From Planctomycetota bacterium (GTDB lineage Bacteria; Planctomycetota; UBA1135): a stretch of 5,000 bases of DNA. The stretch covers positions 128,076 through 133,075 of the forward strand of contig NVWJ01000008.1 of NCBI GenBank assembly GCA_002746235.1, read 5' to 3'. This document shows positions 1-5,000 of the stretch, in pieces. The notes below the pieces were generated by a model. That model saw only the letters and a list, made by a program, of their open reading frames with translations, ran no database searches and was not told the origin of the DNA. The stretch's first letter is position 1. Every line of letters begins with the position of its first letter. The position numbers were made by a program, and so were the translations under genes.

Positions 1-1925
1 GGACGCGTCATCGCCATGTTCAAGATGCGCGCAGCCAGCACCGATTCTTCGGCGAAGCGCGGAATCACGTGAAGGAACTCGCTGCCGAGGGCATCGGTCC
101 AATAGGTGTCGCGTGCTGGCAGCAACTCCAATTCACCAAGCCAGTTGTTAAGGACTTCAGCGTTGAGGGCGGCAATCCGTCCTGCGGACAGCTCCAACAA
201 GGCCTCGGTGCGGGCTTCCCCATGCAAAGCAGAACCATCAAAGTCAGCTAAGCGCTCGGAGAGAAATTGGCGACCGGCAGCATCGGAGGCGGCGAGTGCT
301 TGCCAGGAAGTTTCCTGGTAAAGCTCTTCCAATCCGTCGGACAACTTGCCGACCCATGGAGACCCAGCAGTACCGCGAAAAGTCAGACGCTTACGCCGTA
401 AACCCACACCTATGTCAATGGTGAGACTACGCGGGGCATCGGCCAAACCTAGGGTGCCAGGGAGTAGGCCGGCATCGAGCAGACCAGCGGTGTCGATGAG
501 TTGCAACAGTGCCGCCTGAGCATTTTCTCCAATCAGGCGGTCGCCGGCCAAAGCAACCAATGGACCAGCGAGAATGTGGGCATCGTTCTCGCCAATGCTC
601 CAAATCACCCGCAACTGACTAAGGTCCTTCGCTTTCACATCAATGTGGCCGCGCACCATATGGAAGGTGTTGCGGTTTTCACTAAGCCAAGTAATCCAGG
701 CGGAACCAGCTTGATTCGGGAACTCCTCCCCGGTGATGCGGCGCAAACTCGATTCGGCAAGCGGTGCGAAACGAGCGTATTGCGGGTAAAAAACCACTCC
801 GCCAACCGCGCGCACTAAGGCAAAGGGCAGAACCTGATCGAGTGTGGAATCTTCTTTCAGCAAGGCGTCGCGGAATACGCATTCAGCCAAAGTGGCAGCG
901 CCGACACCGCTGATGAAGGGATCCTCCTCTTCCAGCATGGTGCGCAAACGCGGCTGCAAAGCATCGCTGATTAAGAGCTCGCTGGTGCTATTTTGGTGCA
1001 GCAGCAATGCGTAAAGCAAATACGCAGCTTCCTGAGAAGATTCGGAGTTGAGAACTTCCGCTTCCAAATACTCCAAGTCTTCCGCTTCGCCGGTGCCACT
1101 TAAAGCGGCCACTGCAACCATGGCTATTTCCACCGAATCTGCGGTCAATGCAGAACGCAAACCGCGACGCGCATCTGGGTTGTCCGCGTAGTCGGACAAC
1201 AAACGAGCCGCGCGAAGGCGTAAATCCTTGTCCCGACCAAACTGTAAGTACTGCAAGAAGGTCGGGATGTAATCGGGATTAAGGTTGCTAGCCAAACGTG
1301 TTTCGAAAACACCGCGGACCGGATTACGCGGGTGATCTAAACCCCGTGCAGCACGCACCGGCAGGCGACCATTGCCCAAACGTCGGGCGGTTTCCAAACA
1401 TACGCCGACTGCTTGCACGGCTTGAACCCGAGTGGCTGCTTCGACGAGTAGGTCGGCATCGGAAGGCAGACCATCCACCAAGTTCGCGCTGGTCGGCTCG
1501 CCAACCCATTCCAAAATCTCCGCCGCGAGGTGGACCGATGGCGCATAAGGAGAACTCAGTGCTTTTACCGCGGTGTCCCGAGTGCCCAAACCGAGTTCGC
1601 GCAAATCGTCTAGGTAGCGTTTGCGGATGATGGCACGATCATCCTGCTCCATCTCAAAACGTAAGAACAGTTCTTCCGCTAGCCCCACCGGCTCTGCCCA
1701 CAACAAGGGGCGCTCGGCAGTCTCCATCTCACCGGCCTTGGCGGCGGCCTTTTCCTCAGCAACCTCACCCTTAGTCTTTTCAGCCGCAGGCTTCGGCGGC
1801 GGCGGCAATTCCAGGCCTCCGCGTTGGGCGAAAGCTGGGGCTCCCATAAGCAGGGAGATGAGAAGCGGGAGAAGGAGGCGGTGTGACATCGAAAGACCCG
1901 GGGGCGCGGGCAAATGACCGCCCAT
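1..1925 (-). CDS. Exported HEAT-like helical-repeat protein, function unknown (3' end outside window)
   Basis: An uninterrupted minus-strand frame runs to the window edge and gives 641 residues without a stop; the C-terminus is missing. I chose the ATG at 1925 because AGGAG lies four bases upstream and the start falls one base after the recG stop. An in-frame ATG at 1889 lacks a Shine-Dalgarno sequence but would give a more classical 21-residue signal peptide (MSHRLLLPLLISLLMGAPAFA, cut before Q), so it is a real alternative. Numbered from 1925, the hydrophobic signal ends near residue 33. A linker with four prolines (41-44) and then Ala/Lys/Glu-rich sequence follows to about 72. The rest is mostly amphipathic helices resembling degenerate HEAT repeats, clearest around 110-300. 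Residues 394-399 read LRRITG, followed by Trp410 and Trp413, a pattern I associate with planctomycete HEAT proteins. The part after about 430 is unrecognised. I see no catalytic motif. The inferred location is the periplasm or cell envelope, perhaps as a protein-binding scaffold. That the gene is real is well supported; its function is unknown. Confidence 0.85.
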   Translation of the reverse strand, partial: MGGHLPAPPGLSMSHRLLLPLLISLLMGAPAFAQRGGLELPPPPKPAAEKTKGEVAEEKAAAKAGEMETAERPLLWAEPVGLAEELFLRFEMEQDDRAIIRKRYLDDLRELGLGTRDTAVKALSSPYAPSVHLAAEILEWVGEPTSANLVDGLPSDADLLVEAATRVQAVQAVGVCLETARRLGNGRLPVRAARGLDHPRNPVRGVFETRLASNLNPDYIPTFLQYLQFGRDKDLRLRAARLLSDYADNPDARRGLRSALTADSVEIAMVAVAALSGTGEAEDLEYLEAEVLNSESSQEAAYLLYALLLHQNSTSELLISDALQPRLRTMLEEEDPFISGVGAATLAECVFRDALLKEDSTLDQVLPFALVRAVGGVVFYPQYARFAPLAESSLRRITGEEFPNQAGSAWITWLSENRNTFHMVRGHIDVKAKDLSQLRVIWSIGENDAHILAGPLVALAGDRLIGENAQAALLQLIDTAGLLDAGLLPGTLGLADAPRSLTIDIGVGLRRKRLTFRGTAGSPWVGKLSDGLEELYQETSWQALAASDAAGRQFLSERLADFDGSALHGEARTEALLELSAGRIAALNAEVLNNWLGELELLPARDTYWTDALGSEFLHVIPRFAEESVLAARILNMAMTR

Positions 1926-1926
1926 T

Positions 1927-3897
1927 CTACTCCTGGTCAGCGATCCAGTTTCGCAACTCTTGGCTACGTAATTGTTGAACCAAATCATCGTCGCGCAACG
2001 GGTCAAAGGCCGAAAAACCGCTCGCCCCATGCTGACGTGTTCCCACGAGCGTGCCTGGCCCCCTTTCGCGCAAATCTAAGGCCGCAACGGCGAATCCATC
2101 GTGGCAAGATTCCATCGCCAAAAGGCGTTCTTGAGAGTCCTCATTGGCAGAAAAAATTCGACATTCTCCATTTCCACTCTCTGCTCCGCGCGCCAAACGC
2201 CCACGCAGCTGGTGAATCGATGCCAATCCCAAGCGCTCCGCCCCCAGCAGAAACATGTGCTCGACCCCGGCGACGTCGATCCCAACCTCGACCACGGTCG
2301 TTCCGCATAGGACTTTGCATTTTCCACTGCGAAAATCCTCCACCGCCTGCTCCACTTCCACGCCTGGCATCCGCCCATGCACGATGCGATGCGAGATTCC
2401 TTTCCATGGCCCCTCAAAGAACCGTTTTGCCCAAGCGTCGAGGCCTTCCTCGCCATCGATCCGTGGCACCACCACAAAGCAGCGTTGGCCTTGCTCTAAC
2501 AAACCGCGCACTTTCTGCGCCTCCTCCTCCCACTGAGCCTCGGCCAAAACCTCGGTGCGGATGCTCGCCCCAGCGCCGGCCCGCGCACGCAAAACGCAGG
2601 GATCCAAAGCTCCATATTGCGCCCATGCCAAGGTGCGCGGGATAGGTGTGGCGGTCATGGTGAGCACGTGCGGCGCTTTCCCTTTGGCTACCAGGGCGGC
2701 CTTCTGCTTCACTCCAAAACGATGTTGTTCATCGAAGACCACCAAGCGTAAATTTCGGAACTGGACATCTTTACTGAATAACGCTTGGGTCCCAATCGCG
2801 ATTTGAGCGGTCCCACCGCGCAATGCCACCCGACATTGCCGACGCGCGGCCGTTCCATCGTCCCCCAGCAACCCAACCACCTGCAAACGACTTCCCTTCA
2901 GCCAGGCACGGAATGTCTTCAAATGTTGCCGCGCGAGTAACTCGGTGGGCGCCATCAGAGCCACCTGTCCGCCATCGGCCACAACCAACAAGGCCAGCGC
3001 AAAGGCCACCGCGGTTTTTCCACTGCCCACTTCTCCATGCAGCAACCGCCCCATCACTTCGCCCGATGCCAGGTCCCCGCGCATCATCGCCAAGACCTTT
3101 TCTTGCTCCGCATTTAAAGCAAACGGAATGCGCGACAAAATCCGTTTCCACACCTCGGAGTCTTTCTCAATCGGTGGAGACTTGTGCGCCACCCGGCCTC
3201 GGCTGCGACGCACTTCCATCGCCAACATCTCGCCAAAAGCTAGACGACGACGGGCAAACTGGGCAGCTTCCTCGGTTTCGGGAGCGTGCAAGGCTGCAAG
3301 AGCCTCGGCCAAAACAGGCACCCCGGCCGCTTCCAAAATGGAATTGGGGAGTGGTTCTGGAATATTTTCGATCCACCGCCCAGCAGCTGCCATCGCGCGG
3401 CGCATCGCCCCCTTTGGCAGGCCTTCATGGTCAGAATACACCGCGCGCAATCCGACCCGCTCAGCCTCCCCAGGCACCACGTTTTTCGGCGCCAAAAGCT
3501 TCAAACCGCGTTCCGTGGACACCTTAGCCTCGAGCCACAGCTCCTTGCCATCGACAAACTGTTTGCGTCGGTATGCCTGGTTGAAAAACAGCGCAAGGGC
3601 CGTCGTATCTCCTTGCTGAAGCTTCACTTGCAGAACCGAACGCCGACCACGTCCCCAGATCGAGCAGCCCACTACCGAGGCCCGTAAACGCACCATCTCG
3701 CCATCGTGCTGGTCCAATTCGGAGAGCAAATACTCCTGTGGAATCCCTTCATAGCGCCGCGGCAAAAGGCGCAAAAGTTGCTCCACCGTGCGCACGCCAA
3801 GCACCTTTTCAAAGGCTTCTGCACGCTTCGGACCCACCCCAGAAAGCACCGTCAACGGGTCTTTGGGGCAAGGCTCTGCAACCTTTTTTGTGCTCAC
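1927..3897 (-). CDS. recG: ATP-dependent DNA helicase RecG
   Basis: A complete 656-residue RecG. The family unwinds branched DNA (stalled forks, Holliday junctions, D- and R-loops) in the cytoplasm. In order: a helix-hairpin-helix-like N-terminus (about 18-50, LSGVGPKRAEAF), an OB-fold/wedge region (about 62-145), the LPFxLTxAQ-like segment (257-265, IPFALNAEQ), Walker A GEVGSGKT (288-295, Lys294), motif Ia APTELLARQH (316-325), Walker B DEQH (389-392) followed by RFGVKQ, motif III TATPIPRTLA (415-424), motif V TTVVEVGIDV (533-542), motif VI QLRGRLARG (563-571), and the RecG-specific RGPGTLVGTRQHG (612-624). The start is GTG, preceded by AAGGA nine bases upstream; an ATG at 3905 is out of frame and ends after three codons, and the open frame upstream has no ATG, GTG or TTG. 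Oddities: motif VI has Ala where E. coli has Gly (GRVGR), the usual PPGR segment after motif III is replaced by GAGAS, and the C-terminus is about 35 residues shorter than the 693-residue E. coli protein. The key ATPase residues are intact, so it is probably active. Confidence 0.97.
   Translation of the reverse strand: MSTKKVAEPCPKDPLTVLSGVGPKRAEAFEKVLGVRTVEQLLRLLPRRYEGIPQEYLLSELDQHDGEMVRLRASVVGCSIWGRGRRSVLQVKLQQGDTTALALFFNQAYRRKQFVDGKELWLEAKVSTERGLKLLAPKNVVPGEAERVGLRAVYSDHEGLPKGAMRRAMAAAGRWIENIPEPLPNSILEAAGVPVLAEALAALHAPETEEAAQFARRRLAFGEMLAMEVRRSRGRVAHKSPPIEKDSEVWKRILSRIPFALNAEQEKVLAMMRGDLASGEVMGRLLHGEVGSGKTAVAFALALLVVADGGQVALMAPTELLARQHLKTFRAWLKGSRLQVVGLLGDDGTAARRQCRVALRGGTAQIAIGTQALFSKDVQFRNLRLVVFDEQHRFGVKQKAALVAKGKAPHVLTMTATPIPRTLAWAQYGALDPCVLRARAGAGASIRTEVLAEAQWEEEAQKVRGLLEQGQRCFVVVPRIDGEEGLDAWAKRFFEGPWKGISHRIVHGRMPGVEVEQAVEDFRSGKCKVLCGTTVVEVGIDVAGVEHMFLLGAERLGLASIHQLRGRLARGAESGNGECRIFSANEDSQERLLAMESCHDGFAVAALDLRERGPGTLVGTRQHGASGFSAFDPLRDDDLVQQLRSQELRNWIADQE
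1930..1934 (-). promoter_or_regulatory. Shine-Dalgarno AGGAG of the HEAT gene inside the recG 3' end
   Basis: On the minus strand the last recG codons GAC CAG GAG TAG contain AGGAG, followed by TAGA and then ATG at 1925. The ribosome-binding site thus lies within the upstream coding sequence, and recG stop and HEAT start are one base apart. This decides the start at 1925 over the ATG at 1889, which has only a GC-rich stretch before it. The 4-base spacing is a little short, and CAGGAG also simply encodes Gln-Glu, so chance is possible. Confidence 0.5.
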
Positions 3898-4060
3898 GCT
3901 TCCATTTCCTTGAGTTTTTCTGGAGAAATCCGTTACCCCAGCTAGGTCCTGTCTTACATACAGTCGTTGGTCGACCGTTCGGGGGGATGGTCCCAGCCCT
4001 TCAGATTCGTCTGGAGGTTAGAGCGCTCAATCCGGGGGGATTGCAGCGCTCTTTCCTTTT
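3898..4060. other. Spacer between the small lipoprotein gene and recG
   Basis: This 163-base non-coding stretch holds a strong inverted repeat at its lipoprotein end (4020-4052), a repeated 9-mer CGGGGGGAT (3980-3988 and 4033-4041), the 8-base palindrome GGTCGACC (3969-3976), and the recG Shine-Dalgarno AAGGA (minus strand, 3907-3911). A recG promoter would be expected here. TATGTA around 3955-3960 on the minus strand is a weak -10 candidate, but I see no matching -35, so I do not call a promoter. Confidence 0.5.
4020..4052. terminator. Hairpin just after the small lipoprotein gene, possible terminator
   Basis: The plus strand reads AGAGCGCTCAATCC, a GGGG loop, then GGATTG, one unpaired C, and AGCGCTCT. 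The arms form a 14-bp stem with a single bulge. It begins eight bases past the stop codon of the minus-strand lipoprotein gene, the usual place for a terminator. On the minus strand, however, the stem is followed by TAACCTCC with no U-tract. On the plus strand it is followed by TTTCCTTTTC, a pyrimidine and T-rich tail, though no plus-strand gene ends here. It could stabilise the 3' end of the lipoprotein transcript, block antisense transcription, or be a U-tract-poor terminator. The structure is seen directly; its role is inferred. Confidence 0.45.
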
Positions 4061-4384
4061 CTACTTGGCAGCCTCCACGCGCACGCTGAAACCCTTCTCT
4101 TCGTAGATGGCAATGCGCTTGCCAGGCGGCATGGTGATGACTTGTTTTCCGTCAATCACAATGCGGTCAGCACTCACAAAGATTTCCCGTCCCGCGGTCA
4201 GGAACGTGGCTTCTTCCGATCCTTCTAGGTGCTCCACCTCAATGGTGTCGTAATGGCTGGTCACAGAAGCCTGCCAACCAGAGGCCATGATGATTGTGGC
4301 ACTGCTGTTCACCGAAAAGAACGAGGTCACCGAACAGCTTGCAAACGGAAGGGTTAAGAAAAGAGCAAGAAGAAAAATGCGCAT
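4061..4384 (-). CDS. Small putative lipoprotein, unknown family
   Basis: A complete 107-residue reading frame that I do not recognise. The N-terminus MRIFLLALFLTLPFASC has one basic residue, a short hydrophobic stretch and a Cys at 17 preceded by Phe-Ala-Ser. This fits a lipoprotein signal with a slightly atypical lipobox (Phe rather than Leu at -3); an ordinary Sec signal is the alternative. The mature part is about 90 residues and looks beta-rich, with alternating hydrophobic residues (EIFVSADRIVIDGKQVITM, about 67-85, and KRIAIYEEKGFSVRVEAAK at the end). It contains no catalytic motif and no Cys other than Cys17. The ATG at 4384 is the only plausible start, and no clear Shine-Dalgarno sequence precedes it. 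The gene is divergent from the downstream dehydrogenase and is separated from recG by 163 bases including a hairpin, so it is probably its own transcription unit. A membrane-anchored envelope location is inferred. Confidence 0.7.
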   Translation of the reverse strand: MRIFLLALFLTLPFASCSVTSFFSVNSSATIIMASGWQASVTSHYDTIEVEHLEGSEEATFLTAGREIFVSADRIVIDGKQVITMPPGKRIAIYEEKGFSVRVEAAK

Positions 4385-4469
4385 GATGATTGGAACGAGT
4401 GGATGGTTTCTTGCTTCAGTATAACCAGCAAAATTTCAGGAACGACCTCCGCGCAGTTAAAAAGGCGGC
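4385..4469. promoter_or_regulatory. Divergent intergenic region with overlapping -10-like sites
   Basis: These 85 bases separate the minus-strand lipoprotein gene from the plus-strand dehydrogenase gene, so promoters for both should lie here. The plus strand has TATAAC at 4420-4425, and the minus strand has TATACT at 4418-4423, so the two -10-like hexamers overlap back to back. They would give leaders of roughly 38 and 27 bases. Neither has a good -35 at 16-18 bases (the plus strand offers GAGTGG, the minus strand GTCGTT). The assignment is tentative, and the host's promoter consensus is unknown. Confidence 0.3.
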
Positions 4470-5000
4470 GTGGAGTTTCACACCAAGTACGGTCCATGGG
4501 CATGCGTGACAGGGGCTTCTGCAGGCCTTGGCCAGTGCTTTGCTCGACAACTAGCCGCAAAAGGCTTGAACCTGATTTTGCTCGCACGACGCGGCGACCG
4601 GCTGGAAGTTTTGGCCGATCAAATCCGCGACAAGTATGAAGTCGAGGTGCGCTGCATGGCCTTGGACCTTTTAGCGGACGATGCCTTGTCGCAGATTCAA
4701 ACCGCCATCCAAGATTTGGAGATCGGCTTATTAGTGAACAATGCTGGCTTTGGCTTCAAAGGCGATTTCCTGACCGCCGATAGCGAATGGTTGCGGTCCA
4801 TGGTGCGCTTGAACTGTGAGATTCCAACTTTACTTTGCCATTTATTTCTACCGGCCATGGTGAAGCGCAAACGTGGCGGCATCATCAACCTTGCTAGTAC
4901 TGCCGCCTACCAACCAACACCCTATATGTCGGTTTACGGGGCGACCAAGGGATTTGATTTGTTGTTGTCCGAAGCACTGTCGGTGGAAATGAAAAGCGCC
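4470..5000 (+). CDS. Short-chain dehydrogenase/reductase (SDR), NADP(H)-type, 3' end outside window
   Basis: The first 177 residues of a classical SDR with a Rossmann fold, expected to be a cytoplasmic or membrane-associated oxidoreductase acting on a carbonyl or alcohol. The translation begins MEFHTKYGPWACVTGASAGL. Visible motifs are the cofactor loop TGASAGLG (14-21), Arg40-Arg41 after the second strand (favouring NADPH), Asp66 in the LDL segment (adenine contact), NNAG (90-93), and the catalytic tetrad Asn115, Ser143, Tyr156 and Lys160 (YGATK). The conserved core is complete; the substrate-binding C-terminal part, usually another 80-100 residues, is cut off. The GTG at 4470 is chosen because an in-frame TAA lies at 4458-4460 and AAGG (4462-4465) precedes it by four bases; the next possible start falls inside the cofactor motif. 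The KYGPWACVTGAS opening recalls DltE-like or ketoacyl-reductase-like SDRs, but the substrate cannot be told from this fragment. Confidence 0.93.
   Translation, partial: MEFHTKYGPWACVTGASAGLGQCFARQLAAKGLNLILLARRGDRLEVLADQIRDKYEVEVRCMALDLLADDALSQIQTAIQDLEIGLLVNNAGFGFKGDFLTADSEWLRSMVRLNCEIPTLLCHLFLPAMVKRKRGGIINLASTAAYQPTPYMSVYGATKGFDLLLSEALSVEMKSA

Noticed and set aside
1298..1630. Plus-strand 110-codon frame, with shorter frames nearby
   Set aside because: The minus strand here carries the continuous HEAT-like coding frame with helical-repeat sequence; the plus-strand translation is Arg/Pro-rich noise.
1914..2645. Plus-strand frame of 243 codons opposite recG
   Set aside because: It lies antisense to the recG C-terminal half, and its translation is Pro/Arg/Ala-rich without domains, typical of a shadow of a GC-rich gene.
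2823..3619. Plus-strand frames of over 220 codons opposite the recG helicase core
   Set aside because: They overlap the unmistakable RecG motifs on the other strand and give low-complexity translations with no recognisable domain.
3894..3905. Tiny frame ATG GAA GCG TGA whose stop overlaps the recG GTG start, a possible leader peptide
   Set aside because: Its ATG sits directly against the AAGGAA motif with no spacing, so it is unlikely to be initiated; the GTG of recG fits the site better.
3984..3994. Small inverted repeat GGGA TGG TCCC
   Set aside because: A four-base stem with a three-base loop is expected by chance in this GC-rich spacer and has no associated T-tract.
4403..4639. Plus-strand 78-codon frame overlapping the start of the dehydrogenase
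   Set aside because: It is a different frame from the SDR, whose Rossmann and catalytic motifs read through the same DNA; the alternative translation has no domain.

Overview
The window comes from a bacterial chromosome of moderate to moderately high GC. It holds four protein genes and no recognisable RNA gene, mobile element, CRISPR array or phage feature. The best clue to the host is the large exported protein on the left. It has an N-terminal signal peptide, a Pro then Ala/Lys/Glu-rich linker, a helical-repeat (HEAT-like) body, and a short 'LRRITG...W..W' segment of a kind common in planctomycete HEAT-repeat proteins. I therefore lean towards Planctomycetota or a related lineage, with low confidence and from sequence feel only.

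Layout, left to right. Positions 1-1925 (minus strand, running off the left edge) encode the exported HEAT-like protein. Positions 1927-3897 (minus) encode a complete RecG-type ATP-dependent DNA helicase, which lies upstream of the HEAT gene in transcription order. The recG stop codon and a well-supported start of the HEAT gene are one base apart, and the HEAT gene's Shine-Dalgarno sequence sits inside the last recG codons, so the two look co-transcribed and translationally coupled. Positions 3898-4060 are a non-coding spacer holding a strong 14-bp hairpin and a repeated G-rich 9-mer. Positions 4061-4384 (minus) encode a small unrecognised protein with a lipoprotein-like signal. Positions 4385-4469 are a short divergent promoter region. 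Positions 4470-5000 (plus, running off the right edge) encode the first 177 residues of an NADP(H)-type short-chain dehydrogenase/reductase.

I see no common pathway. RecG is housekeeping DNA repair and replication-fork processing. The HEAT-like protein is exported and of unknown role, so its tight linkage to recG is probably organisational. The lipoprotein and the dehydrogenase are divergently transcribed and may share a regulatory region. I did not find a convincing new biological system here. The items most worth a second look are the recG/HEAT stop-start junction, the hairpin after the small lipoprotein gene, and the overlapping outward -10-like sites between the lipoprotein and dehydrogenase genes.
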